Below, one piece after another: positions 16,894 through 26,075 of a stretch of DNA of 55,253 nucleotides; positions within the stretch are counted from its first letter, which is position 1; each line of letters begins with the position of its first letter. The position numbers and the translations under genes were made by a program. The notes under the pieces were generated by a model. That model did not search any database. It had not been told where the DNA came from and was given only the letters and a program-made list of their open reading frames with translations. Source of the stretch: an uncultured Bacteroidales bacterium (GTDB taxonomy: Bacteria > Bacteroidota > Bacteroidia > Bacteroidales > UBA932); contig CAKUVA010000013.1 of NCBI GenBank assembly GCA_934693135.1, positions 1 through 55,253 on the forward strand, in the 5' to 3' direction.

Positions 16894-19800
16894 TTATTTT
16901 TGAAGAATGTAAAAAGTATTTGATGTCGTTTTATCATTGGCCTGAATAGTCAGATGCAGACCTGCGATTGACGCGATTTCCCGCATAACAGATTCGGACA
17001 AGTAATGAAGTTCTCCCTCAGATTTATTGAAATTAAAGATTCGTGTAGATAAAACTTCAGTGAGAGCTGTCATTTTCTGGCCCTTTATATTTTCGCAATT
17101 CGAATCGCGAATCAATATCACACCACCTGCAGTAAGTTTGGATGAGCACTTGAGTATCAAAGACTTTTGCGTTTTTACGTCCAAATAGTGAAGCATATCA
17201 CTTATCACGAAAGCATTACTATCAGGAAGATCTACGGATGAGGCATCCAAGCATTTGAAAGACAGATTAGGCAAGTTGTGAATCATCCAACAATTCTGAG
17301 CTATAGCTATCTTATCCTCATCATAGTCGATACCAAGAATCTTCCTTTCAGGACAATACATCGATAGCATATAGTCCAACTGTCCCATTCCACATCCGAG
17401 GTCAATTATACGCCCTGAGCGTGGTAAGACATCATGAAAATATGCATAATCCTTTTCCATTTCAGTCTTTATCTTAACATACCATTCCGTAACCGGTCCT
17501 TTGTAGATATATGCTGATTCCAAAGCTTTCCTGAAATAAGGATTGGCAGGGCTATCATATTTTTCACAGAGAGACGAGTATTCATTTCTCATTATTATGG
17601 AAACCTCTTTCAGAAGGTCATGATAGTCGATACCTACTGAACATACTGGTTGCAAAATCTGTGTTACAGACAGGCCTTCCATCATATTAAATCCCTGATT
17701 CTTAGGAGCAATTCGCCAATTCCCGTAGATAACAACAGGTATGACAGGTACCCCAACTTCTGAAGCAAGATAAAATGCTCCCTTATGAAATCTTTTGATT
17801 TTTCCATCAGTAGAACGAGTTCCCTCAGGGAAAATTGTAAGAGACCAACCTTCAGCAATATCTTTTCGATAGCGTTCTAATGATTTCTCATATCCCTCAG
17901 AACGACTATAATATCCTAAAAATCTTGCTATGATGCCAAACAATGGGGATTTAAGCACCCAATCGGCCACCATGAACTTCACTTTCGGAAACATGGCCAA
18001 TATAATGATAATGTCCAATGAAGACTGATGATTGGCTACTATTACACCTTGTTCCCCCTTCCATGACCTAAGATGGTTACCATCAAGCCCATATCTCATT
18101 GATTTAAAGAACATCGCATATCCGAGAAGCCAGCGACAGGCACGGTGTAGCATCCATGATATCATTGTCTGCCGAAAATTCTTTCTCATTGGAACCAACA
18201 TCAGCAAATAACTTACAAAGATAATGACAGCACTCCCGATGACAGGCGGAATATAGAATACAATGTCCCTGAGAATTGACCATAATGTGTATGGCGGCCT
18301 TCCTTCCGAGGTCGGCCTTGTAACAAAAGCATTGAATATCACAGGCTCGGCAGTATAGGCTACCAGGACTACGGCAAACATTCCCAAAATAGTGATAATA
18401 GCTATGGAATGGAGAGCAGGGTGCCGAGCAAATACCAAAACTCCTATTCCTACAATCATCGTAAATGAAGAAAAGAAGATTGCTGCCTTGTGCGAGTCAA
18501 TAAGCTTTCGTCCAGTCTTGTATTTGTGCAGAAGCCCTTCCATTATGAATATGCTGAAGTCATCTCCCATTCCAAATATGAATGTAGAGAGAATTATATT
18601 CACAATATTAAACTCCACACCAAGCATACCCATAATTCCTGTAATGATAACCCAACTTATCGCCATAGGGAGGAAACTGAGCAATGTCAGTTCCAAACGT
18701 CCATAGGATAGCCACAAGACAAAGAATATCAAGAACGAAGAAATGAACAATATCAGATAAAAATCATTATTAATGCCTTTCGCCGCCTGATTAGCGAAAT
18801 AGGACTGATCAAAAATAACGACCGTGCGATCATTCACGAATCTCTCATAAACATTCTCGAGGTCATCTTTATTGATAGTCACTCGAGTAATATACATCTT
18901 CAGCTTGTCGGAAGAACCTGTCCAGCCAGTAAAAGCATCAGGAACAGAGCTGTCATTAAAATAGTCCACAGGCTCATAATGTTCTGAAAGACGCCCTAAT
19001 GCTTTATCAAAAGCATCTTCTCTAAAGCCATATTTCAATGCTGATGCATGGACAGCAGACGTGACTATAGAAACTCTCTCCGCAGTCCAAAATTCCTTCC
19101 ACTTCGTGATTCTTCGTTCCTGTTCCGCAGGACTTGCAATAAGATCCTCAGCATCTGAATAATTTTCTATAATTCCGTTTTGTTCAAGAGCTTTCAGCTT
19201 TCCAACAAGCGTCTTGCGATTATTGTATGCATCATCTGCATTCCTTCCCACGCTGACAAACATCACGGTCTTGGTACTGTCCGAAGACTGAGCGTCAAGT
19301 ATTTCTTCGGCCTCTTTAAGTTTAGGTTCCCAATACGTCAGATCCATCATATTACTATCAAATCCGACTTTAGTGGACATACATGCGCACACGGCAGTCA
19401 GCATGACAAGAAATGCTATCAGCCATTTATTCTTATCGAAAGGATATGAACTGAATTTCTCTATTGCCCGCAAGACTCTCCCCTCTCTCAAGTCAGCTTG
19501 TCCTACAAGGAATTGAGGCAGAAAAACCAAACAGAAAATCATTGTTCCAAGGAGAGCCAATGCTGCAAACAATCCAAAATCCTGTAATAGTCCCGAGGAC
19601 GTAAAAAGCAATCCGACGAAAGCACCTATTGTAGTTATGCTACCTATAACAAGAGGGTTGCAGATTTCGTCCAAAAGCTGTGGCACAGACTTCACATAAT
19701 TCTGATGAGCAAGCATATGTATGGAATAGCTCAATGCAATTCCCATTATCGCAGCTCCTGCGCCCACAGCGATACCTGAAATACTACCTTCAATCAACCA

Positions 19801-20763
19801 TGCCAAAGCCAATGCGAATATAACCCCGTAAAGGACAGGACATAGTATCAAAAAAATTGATCTTCGCCTCTTAAATACAGATAAGATGAATATGACAATG
19901 ATAATGAGTGCTATCACAGACGTTGAATATGTATCACGCTTTATCTGCCTTGCATTGTATACACTCATCGCAGGTCCACCGAAATAATGCAAAGAAATGG
20001 TCGGATATTCTACTGCGAGAGAATCCATGGCATCATCTATCACTTTGATCAATTTGTCATTATGCCCTGTCTCCCCTGATGAATAGACAGGGTCGACAAA
20101 TGACAACATTGTCATGCCATCTGGAGTAAAAATATGCCCAGAATGAATCTCATAGTCAGATGCTGGATTCAATGTCGATGTCCTACCCAGAACGCTTCCG
20201 CTTGTCATAAGTGGGTCGGACATTATGTAATCTTTCATAGCAAAGCCTGCCGGCGAAATGAGATTCACATAATCGTTCATTATCGCAGAGTCCACTGCAG
20301 ACTGTCTACTATATTTCTCCAATTCCGCGAAATCATTATCTGTCATGAAATTCGGAAGATGATCGAGTATAAATCCAATCATGCTGGAAGCATCATCCTG
20401 TCCAACCTGATTTATATACTTGCCTACAACTTGATTCCGATCTATTTCAGTCAGTAGTTCCCCGAATCTGTCTGACGCCATGAAAAGAGAATCCTCTGTT
20501 TCAGAACTTATTTCCTCATCATCCATTCTTTTGGGAGTGAACATCACGATGACTTTGTCGCTTACTTTCAGATTGGAGAATACTTCAGACATATCTGCAG
20601 TATCATGTGATGATGGGAAAAAAGATGTTATATTTTCCTCAAATCTAATATTGGCCGCCATTATGGACAGAATAGCCACACTTGAAATCATGACAGACCA
20701 GAACACGACACGATGTTCCCTGAACCAAAGATAAAGTTTTATGAAATAATCAGACATTTCCAA
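16894..20763 (-). CDS. Trifunctional MMPL/RND exporter, lysophospholipid acyltransferase and SAM methyltransferase
   Basis: A 1289-residue fusion. Residues ~1-830 are an RND-type (MMPL) exporter, with a periplasmic loop after the first helix, a second after the middle bundle, and two six-helix blocks; 'GLFAALALLGTMIFC' and 'IFGMGDDFSIFIMEG' sit in those blocks. Residues ~850-1060 are a PlsC-type acyltransferase: NHQSSLD (HX4D, about residue 909) and FPEGTRS (about 977). Residues ~1090-1289 are a class I methyltransferase with IIDLGCGMG (about 1117) and 'VISDMLHYLD'. All three functions probably act on one lipid: acylate, methylate and export from the inner membrane. It overlaps the GT2 gene by 14 bases. 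The layout matches a known Bacteroidetes family found in aryl-polyene-like loci; the actual lipid is not known. Confidence 0.9.
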   Translation of the reverse strand: MEMSDYFIKLYLWFREHRVVFWSVMISSVAILSIMAANIRFEENITSFFPSSHDTADMSEVFSNLKVSDKVIVMFTPKRMDDEEISSETEDSLFMASDRFGELLTEIDRNQVVGKYINQVGQDDASSMIGFILDHLPNFMTDNDFAELEKYSRQSAVDSAIMNDYVNLISPAGFAMKDYIMSDPLMTSGSVLGRTSTLNPASDYEIHSGHIFTPDGMTMLSFVDPVYSSGETGHNDKLIKVIDDAMDSLAVEYPTISLHYFGGPAMSVYNARQIKRDTYSTSVIALIIIVIFILSVFKRRRSIFLILCPVLYGVIFALALAWLIEGSISGIAVGAGAAIMGIALSYSIHMLAHQNYVKSVPQLLDEICNPLVIGSITTIGAFVGLLFTSSGLLQDFGLFAALALLGTMIFCLVFLPQFLVGQADLREGRVLRAIEKFSSYPFDKNKWLIAFLVMLTAVCACMSTKVGFDSNMMDLTYWEPKLKEAEEILDAQSSDSTKTVMFVSVGRNADDAYNNRKTLVGKLKALEQNGIIENYSDAEDLIASPAEQERRITKWKEFWTAERVSIVTSAVHASALKYGFREDAFDKALGRLSEHYEPVDYFNDSSVPDAFTGWTGSSDKLKMYITRVTINKDDLENVYERFVNDRTVVIFDQSYFANQAAKGINNDFYLILFISSFLIFFVLWLSYGRLELTLLSFLPMAISWVIITGIMGMLGVEFNIVNIILSTFIFGMGDDFSIFIMEGLLHKYKTGRKLIDSHKAAIFFSSFTMIVGIGVLVFARHPALHSIAIITILGMFAVVLVAYTAEPVIFNAFVTRPTSEGRPPYTLWSILRDIVFYIPPVIGSAVIIFVSYLLMLVPMRKNFRQTMISWMLHRACRWLLGYAMFFKSMRYGLDGNHLRSWKGEQGVIVANHQSSLDIIIILAMFPKVKFMVADWVLKSPLFGIIARFLGYYSRSEGYEKSLERYRKDIAEGWSLTIFPEGTRSTDGKIKRFHKGAFYLASEVGVPVIPVVIYGNWRIAPKNQGFNMMEGLSVTQILQPVCSVGIDYHDLLKEVSIIMRNEYSSLCEKYDSPANPYFRKALESAYIYKGPVTEWYVKIKTEMEKDYAYFHDVLPRSGRIIDLGCGMGQLDYMLSMYCPERKILGIDYDEDKIAIAQNCWMIHNLPNLSFKCLDASSVDLPDSNAFVISDMLHYLDVKTQKSLILKCSSKLTAGGVILIRDSNCENIKGQKMTALTEVLSTRIFNFNKSEGELHYLSESVMREIASIAGLHLTIQANDKTTSNTFYILQK

Positions 20764-21958
20764 CAGATTTACGAGGTTTTCTAAAAACCATCAGCAGTAT
20801 CATTGATATTCCCCATATTACAAAAGCAAAAGCAGCACCGGCGACAATGCTTCCGAGCACATATTGAATCAGGACTCCTCCTATAGACTGGAGATTTATT
20901 TGGTCACACGCAATCATAACAGGCTGTCCTAACAATTTACATCCAGTCCAATAGCCACCGAAGATAATGAATGGTATAAGCGGAGGCAGACTGATATTCG
21001 ATGCGACAAGAGTTATTACTTTGTTAAGCTTCAGTATATGCGCCAATGCAAATGCACACACCATCTGATATCCCCAAATAGGCATTACACCCATGAGCAC
21101 TCCAAGACCGATAGCCGATGCAATTCTGGCATTACTTTCAGGAGAATGAATCACATAATAGTCAATGAATGACTTGATATTCTTCCATGTAAGTTTCTTA
21201 CAGAAAGAAACAGGCCAACGCCACAATAGACAATAAAGCACAAGACAAGTATTTAAAATACTTATTCTCGTAAAATCACGGAATGGTCTAAAATGAGACA
21301 CCCTCTCACCTTCCGGAGGATAGTAAACTCTCACTGGAATGTTCCGCACCGGGGTTCCTTTCCATGCAGAAAAGACAAGGACTTCAAGTTCGAACTCATA
21401 ACCTCCAGTGAGCATACGCGAATAAAAGGCAGTATTCTCCAACGGATATGCTCGATAGCCCGACTGTGTATCTTCCAGACGAATTCCTGTTTCAATCCTA
21501 AACCAGAAATTCGAAAATTTATTAGCAAATGTGTTCTTGCCAGGCATTCCTTCCGCTTGAAGATTCCGCGCACCGACAAATAATGTCCCAGGATTATTTT
21601 CAATGGCTTCAGCAAACACAGGAATGTCTGCAGGATAATGTTGTCCGTCAGAATCAATGCTTATTGCATATTTAAACCCAAGTCTTTTAGCATAAGCAAG
21701 TCCACATTGAAGAGCGACTCCTTTTCCTTTATTTTTTTCGAATGTCAACGACCTTATTCGTTCCCCGAATGAACTGATTATCTGTTCAGTATCATCCGTG
21801 CTTCCGTCATTAACCACAATCACATCATCACAGTATTCCAAGATTTCGCTCACCACTGATGCAAGAGTTCCTGCGTTATTATATGTCGGAATTATCACGG
21901 AGCATCTAAGTTTCAAAAGCTTTTCTCGGCAAACCTCGCCTATCATCTCGTCACTCAT
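20750..21958 (-). CDS. GT2 glycosyltransferase fused to DUF2062 membrane domain
   Basis: 402 residues. The N-terminal ~230 residues are a GT2-family transferase: 'VIIPTYNNAGTLASVVSEIL', 'VVNDGSTDDTEQII' and 'SIDSDGQHYPADIP' (DxD) like dolichyl-phosphate mannose synthase-type enzymes. The C-terminal part has transmembrane helices and 'GLGVLMGVMPIWGYQM', the core of DUF2062, a membrane domain found next to lipid glycosyltransferases. It overlaps the lipoprotein gene by four bases (ATGA) upstream and the trifunctional gene by 14 bases downstream, so expression is tightly coupled. It likely glycosylates a lipid substrate of the same locus. Confidence 0.88.
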   Translation of the reverse strand: MSDEMIGEVCREKLLKLRCSVIIPTYNNAGTLASVVSEILEYCDDVIVVNDGSTDDTEQIISSFGERIRSLTFEKNKGKGVALQCGLAYAKRLGFKYAISIDSDGQHYPADIPVFAEAIENNPGTLFVGARNLQAEGMPGKNTFANKFSNFWFRIETGIRLEDTQSGYRAYPLENTAFYSRMLTGGYEFELEVLVFSAWKGTPVRNIPVRVYYPPEGERVSHFRPFRDFTRISILNTCLVLYCLLWRWPVSFCKKLTWKNIKSFIDYYVIHSPESNARIASAIGLGVLMGVMPIWGYQMVCAFALAHILKLNKVITLVASNISLPPLIPFIIFGGYWTGCKLLGQPVMIACDQINLQSIGGVLIQYVLGSIVAGAAFAFVIWGISMILLMVFRKPRKSVGNV

Positions 21959-22341
21959 AATTTCAATGATTTTCTAAGATTCATGGCAAGAAATGAGGCA
22001 AATGACTTCCCTGACAGAAAATCAGCACAGGAATTCATCGTATATGAATCTTTTGTCAATGTCATATCAAAGAGTGTCATACCGAAATATGTCGTTCCTA
22101 CTACCCTCGCCATACCATTGTCTACCATTCTCTCAACCATAATTCCTGACAATTCGCGTTTCCCTACCTTCAAAACAAAGTCATATCTTCTATCAGGAAT
22201 ACTTTCTATCAATGTAATCTCTGCATTGCCATCGGCAGAATTTGCAAAGGCAGATTCGGATATCAGAAGACGAGGAAAACATGATGTCAATGTCAGTGCG
22301 ACACTAACGCATATCAAAGACAGAAGCAGGTATCGTTTCAT
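21955..22341 (-). CDS. Small lipoprotein of aryl-polyene-type export loci (DUF3261-like)
   Basis: The start at MKRYLLLSLICVSVALTLTSC gives 128 residues with an SPII lipobox (LTSC, Cys at residue 21); a longer reading frame adds 17 residues that lack signal character. The start lies 38 bases inside the end of the LolA-like gene, so the genes overlap. The mature part, 'YDFVLKVGKRELSGIMVERM' (residues ~50-70) and 'VVGTTYFGMTLFDMTL', resembles the DUF3261 small lipoproteins that accompany LolA-like and MMPL proteins in aryl polyene clusters, where they are thought to deliver product to the outer membrane. Family match is by eye. Confidence 0.7.
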   Translation of the reverse strand: MKRYLLLSLICVSVALTLTSCFPRLLISESAFANSADGNAEITLIESIPDRRYDFVLKVGKRELSGIMVERMVDNGMARVVGTTYFGMTLFDMTLTKDSYTMNSCADFLSGKSFASFLAMNLRKSLKL

Positions 22342-22939
22342 TGAATTTCTTTTTCGAAAAGACATATCCAGTATAATCCGTTCCATTTTCAAACATAACC
22401 AGACGATTTACAGACAAGTCTTTCTTGTCCAGATAAATTTCCATCTTGGATATGTAGTTCTTAACCATAGGATCTTGTGGCATTATCGTTATTCTATAAT
22501 CAGTGGAAGATTCTTGAACAAGCGTTTTGAATCCGTTCCCCATAGCATTTAGGTTACCTGTCATACAAGAGGTGATGAGTAAGCTCATCTGCCCCATCAT
22601 CGGATTTCCTTTAGCATTGATGACCGACGACTTTCCATTGCTTACTGTCTTTATCTTATCGCCAGAAATAGTTATTTTATATTTTGTAGGCACCTGATAA
22701 TCAAGACAAATTTTATCATCTTTCTGCCAATAGAAGCATCCCTCAGATTTAACTACCGAGCTAAATACACTAAGATATTTTTCTTGTACGAACTGCGCCT
22801 GTATGGATGTAAGTACAGATGTCTTAGCTATCAGCTCTTTCCTAAATGCCAGCTCGTCTTTCACTGCTCCATAGTTGACAGCATCTACCGGAAGCATATA
22901 TATGAGGCATGCTATAGCTACCATTATTCTCTTAATCAT
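22304..22939 (-). CDS. LolA-like periplasmic lipid/lipoprotein carrier
   Basis: I choose MIKRIMVAIACLIYMLPVDA as the start, giving 211 residues with a signal peptide. A -7 box sits 32 bases above it, and the alternative start 24 bases upstream would fall at the transcription start. 'LTSIQAQFVQEKYLSVFSS' near the N-terminus, 'CFYWQKDDKICLDYQVP' and 'FKTLVQES' fit the LolA/LppX fold: an open beta-barrel carrying acyl chains across the periplasm. Found with MMPL and GT2-DUF2062 genes, this is the aryl-polyene-type LolA paralogue rather than the housekeeping LolA, whose LolB partner does not occur in most Bacteroidetes. Confidence 0.82.
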   Translation of the reverse strand: MIKRIMVAIACLIYMLPVDAVNYGAVKDELAFRKELIAKTSVLTSIQAQFVQEKYLSVFSSVVKSEGCFYWQKDDKICLDYQVPTKYKITISGDKIKTVSNGKSSVINAKGNPMMGQMSLLITSCMTGNLNAMGNGFKTLVQESSTDYRITIMPQDPMVKNYISKMEIYLDKKDLSVNRLVMFENGTDYTGYVFSKKKFNETIPASVFDMR

Positions 22940-22970
22940 ATTCGTAATATTCCTTTTAAGCAAGAATTTA

Positions 22971-22978
22971 CAAATATA
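22971..22978 (-). promoter_or_regulatory. -7 box (TATATTTG) of the lipid-export operon
   Basis: Exact TAnnTTTG match on the minus strand, about 32 bases above the LolA-like start. No convincing -33. It probably drives the genes down to 15189 and perhaps the ProX gene. Confidence 0.5.
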
Positions 22979-22988
22979 ATCAGATTCT

Positions 22989-23028
22989 ATTTAAAATCCC
23001 GTAAATCAATAGGCTTGACTTACGGGAT
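22989..23028 (-). terminator. Terminator after the glycerophosphodiesterase gene
   Basis: On the minus strand ATCCCGTAAGTCAA pairs with TTGATTTACGGGAT (13 of 14 positions) around a short loop, and is followed by TTTTAAAT. It begins about 20 bases after the stop of the GDPD gene, ending the PUL-like operon before the lipid-export promoter. Confidence 0.8.
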
Positions 23029-23049
23029 CTCAATATTAAATTTGTACGG

Positions 23050-23943
23050 CTATTTGCCTTTCATTTTGGCAATCAATGTTTTCGGATAGTTAGTACAGAT
23101 TGCTTTCATCAACCCTGCTTTGGAAATATAATAATCCATCGTAGCTGCATCATCAGCATTGAATACACTGAAAGCAATCCCTGCCTTGGAATACTCTTCC
23201 ACTGTATGGGAGCCACCGCCTTGTGCCATATATATTGTAGAAAGATTAGCCCAAGTGTAACTTTTCTGCTGAAACACTGTTGCAGGCTGATTTGCCATCC
23301 ATCCGATATTGACACCAGCAGCCCTTGCATACTCATTGGACTTAGCCATCACAGTAGCATTCCCTGTGCATATAAATTCGACAAAATTCTGCGCTTTCAT
23401 ATCCTGTATAATTTCGCAGGCTCGTCGACAAGCATTTATCGGATAATCCGTCAAAGTCTTCGGACTCGTTATATTCTTTATATCAAGCCAAAGACGTGTG
23501 CAGCTGCCGGATTTCATAACTTCGGTAATGAAGTCCTGAAGTTCCGGAATCTGCTCGCCATTGCTTAACTTGCCTTTCGAACGAATTTCTGTCAATGTTG
23601 CCTCCCATGGATGAACTCCATTTATCTTACATTCCGAATCGGCATGAGCCACAACCACCTTATCATCTTTAGTCCAATAAATATCACACTCCGAAGCATA
23701 ACATTTCAAGGACATTGCATATTGCAGAGATGCGATAGAGTTATCCGGAAAACCTAAACCTGCTTCTGTCGATCCGCCTCGATGGGCGACAACGATATTT
23801 CCACCATCAAGTGGTTTTTCTGCAGGCACTTCAGTACTTCCTCCATGGTCAGGCCACTCAGGCTGCGAAGGCTGATGTTCCTTGCTGCACGATAATGTCA
23901 TCACGGCACAGACAGCCAACATTGGCAATACAAATCTTTTCAT
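23050..23943 (-). CDS. Glycerophosphodiester phosphodiesterase lipoprotein
   Basis: 297 residues. SPII signal 'MKRFVLPMLAVCAVMTLSC' with Cys at residue 19. Catalytic GDPD motifs: 'IVVAHRGGSTEAG' (HRG), 'FPDNSIASLQ' (N in place of the usual E-N pair), 'ECDIYWTKDDKVVVAHAD' (E, D and the second H). These make a metal-dependent TIM-barrel enzyme that splits glycerophosphodiesters into glycerol 3-phosphate and an alcohol. As the last gene of a SusC/SusD-type locus and a lipoprotein, it may act on the surface or in the periplasm on imported glycerophospho-compounds. A strong hairpin separates it from the SusE-position gene upstream. Confidence 0.9.
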   Translation of the reverse strand: MKRFVLPMLAVCAVMTLSCSKEHQPSQPEWPDHGGSTEVPAEKPLDGGNIVVAHRGGSTEAGLGFPDNSIASLQYAMSLKCYASECDIYWTKDDKVVVAHADSECKINGVHPWEATLTEIRSKGKLSNGEQIPELQDFITEVMKSGSCTRLWLDIKNITSPKTLTDYPINACRRACEIIQDMKAQNFVEFICTGNATVMAKSNEYARAAGVNIGWMANQPATVFQQKSYTWANLSTIYMAQGGGSHTVEEYSKAGIAFSVFNADDAATMDYYISKAGLMKAICTNYPKTLIAKMKGK

Positions 23944-23960
23944 ATCTTCAGAATTATATT

Positions 23961-23995
23961 ATAAAAGGTTGCCGCAAAAAACATGCGGCAACCTT
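23961..23995. terminator. Strong hairpin between surface lipoprotein and GDPD genes
   Basis: AAGGTTGCCGCA and TGCGGCAACCTT form a perfect 12-base stem with a 7-base A-rich loop. On the minus strand it is followed by TTTATAATATAA, so it may attenuate readthrough from the SusCD genes into the GDPD gene. Confidence 0.7.
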
Positions 23996-23999
23996 AATA

Positions 24000-26054
24000 T
24001 TACTTATAGTTCTTAACGCAACGGAACGGAAGAATAGCCTGTCCATTATCAATATTAGTCATCTCAGCATAAGATACATCATTGTTTATCAAAACATTGA
24101 TTCGATACAGAGCCTGAGCATTGAAGAACAAAGGCACCCAAACCTGAGCACGAGTTCCCGCACACTGGAATCCCTGTGTCATGTATCTAAACCCGAGAGG
24201 ATAATATCCAAAGCCAAATTCATCTGCACCATCAGAAATTGCAACATTGCTTCCTTTCCAGTCGTTGCTATTCCTCAACCAAGCAGCAAAGTTACCGAGA
24301 CCTCGTGCAGAAACAGGATTATTCTTAACCGCTGTACCATTAGCTTTGGTAAGCTGCTTATATGTAACCTGATCTTCCTGCATAGGATATGTATGTCCAG
24401 CAGAAGCCTTAGCTGCGGCATAGGCAATATCAAGCCAGTCAGAAGCATTAGCAATATGCCAACCATAAGGACAAATTCCCTGAACCTGCATCTTCAATGT
24501 AGGGTGAGCAGCTTCATCAGCGGCATTGTTGCCTGTGAATGTATTTGCCGAAGCTGCATTGCTTACATATTCAATAGTATACTCATCGCCAACCGCATCC
24601 GTAATTGTACTGCCAGCCTTCCATGCTGCAGGGACAGCTTCCTTACGAGCAAATCCAATTCCGGCAGTAGGAGTTCCGGTAATAATCTCTGAGAATGCAT
24701 ATACACGTCCATGTTCATTGGTGCCAACAAGCTTTCCTCCAATTTCGGTAGTTTCATAGTCCATATTAAGAACAGGGTCATTCCACGATGTCGGGAAACC
24801 TGCTGCAACATATCCACCTGTTCCAGCAGCACCTGTACCTGTCGCCGTAGCAACCATAGGAGAACCTAACTTAGGAGATATGTCACCTCCATCCCAACGT
24901 ACAAATTCTGTCATCCATACTTTCATTGAGCCATCACGAGCTATGAACGCCTTAGTCTTGTAGGTTGCTGCCTCAGCATCAGGAATGCAGTTAAGAGTGC
25001 TTATTCTGCTCCAAGTCCAAGTCATTTCATTAAAATTGACACTGAGATTCCTTAAACCATCCACGTCTATTTCAGGGCCCTCAGGAAGAGCGTCTGCAGA
25101 CTCTACTTTAGCTATGGTACCATCCTTTGCAAGTGCGAAACATGGATATGCGAGAACTCTGGAGTCAAGATTAAAGATAACAGCATTCTTTCCGGTCTTC
25201 GCATTCATAAAATACGCCTTTGTGCTATAAACGCCCTTGTCCTGCTTGGTCAATTGGATTGCTGACTCTATTGGGAGATTTGCAGCTGAAGCACCATACA
25301 TATAGTAATAATCATCTGCAGCAAGCTGAACCACAGGGATATCCAATGTTGCAGTACTTGTTTCAGCACTACCTACAGTAATATGGAACACCGCTTCACG
25401 AGGGCCTGTCTTACCAGTCCAACCCTTAGCCACCAACTTGACAGAACCGCTTGCAGAGGCATCCCATGACAACCATTCTTCACTGCCTTCAGAATAGCTG
25501 GCAGAGAATGAATATTCATCACCCATGTTAGTAGTATACTCTATTGTCTGTTCTCCTCCGACAGCCATGAATTCCACATCTTTCACTGAAGATTTCACTT
25601 CGGCATCAGCTTTTTCTCCAAGCTGGATGAAATCGTATTTCCTTTCCGTTCCATCAGCAGCAGTGAGCACGAGCGCAAATGTACGTTTATACTCAGGATT
25701 TGCCTTTACCTTAATTTCAATACCTTTCTCGGTAACAGTTCTTGAATCACCCTCGAATGTACCGAGGAATTCAGTCTTTACATCTGTAGCAAATACTTCT
25801 GCACAGGCCTTTGGATCTTCAAGTTTGTAGTCCCATGAAATAGCATTGACCTTGCTACCTTGAACAACGGTGACGGCTGCAATAAAGCTATCTTCACCTT
25901 CAGCTGTTTTTCCGTCAGCCGCAAACTGCACAGGGTCGCGGGAAAGTGAAATCCTAGTTTCCGAATTTATTTCAGAAGGATCGGTCTCATCACTACAACC
26001 GGTGAAAATCAACGGAAGAGTCAGAGCCACAAATCCAAAATATTTCAGTTTCAT
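24000..26054 (-). CDS. Surface lipoprotein with BACON-like repeats and FISUMP-like C-terminus (SusE position)
   Basis: 684 residues with an SPII signal (FTGC, 'LPLIFTGCSDETDPSE'). Residues ~30-230 look like two BACON-type immunoglobulin-like modules ('FMAVGGEQTIEYTTNMGD', 'EWLSWDASASGSVKLVA'). A middle region has SusE/F-like beta segments. From about residue 520 there is 'GICPYGWHIANASDWLDIAY' and the terminal 'LPFRCVKNYK', the pattern of the 'Fibrobacter succinogenes major paralogous' (FISUMP) domain, common in Bacteroidetes surface proteins. Directly after SusD, it is likely a surface glycan- or ligand-binding lipoprotein. Binding partner unknown. Confidence 0.75.
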   Translation of the reverse strand: MKLKYFGFVALTLPLIFTGCSDETDPSEINSETRISLSRDPVQFAADGKTAEGEDSFIAAVTVVQGSKVNAISWDYKLEDPKACAEVFATDVKTEFLGTFEGDSRTVTEKGIEIKVKANPEYKRTFALVLTAADGTERKYDFIQLGEKADAEVKSSVKDVEFMAVGGEQTIEYTTNMGDEYSFSASYSEGSEEWLSWDASASGSVKLVAKGWTGKTGPREAVFHITVGSAETSTATLDIPVVQLAADDYYYMYGASAANLPIESAIQLTKQDKGVYSTKAYFMNAKTGKNAVIFNLDSRVLAYPCFALAKDGTIAKVESADALPEGPEIDVDGLRNLSVNFNEMTWTWSRISTLNCIPDAEAATYKTKAFIARDGSMKVWMTEFVRWDGGDISPKLGSPMVATATGTGAAGTGGYVAAGFPTSWNDPVLNMDYETTEIGGKLVGTNEHGRVYAFSEIITGTPTAGIGFARKEAVPAAWKAGSTITDAVGDEYTIEYVSNAASANTFTGNNAADEAAHPTLKMQVQGICPYGWHIANASDWLDIAYAAAKASAGHTYPMQEDQVTYKQLTKANGTAVKNNPVSARGLGNFAAWLRNSNDWKGSNVAISDGADEFGFGYYPLGFRYMTQGFQCAGTRAQVWVPLFFNAQALYRINVLINNDVSYAEMTNIDNGQAILPFRCVKNYK

Positions 26055-26075
26055 AATTTCTCTTAGTTTTTAATG

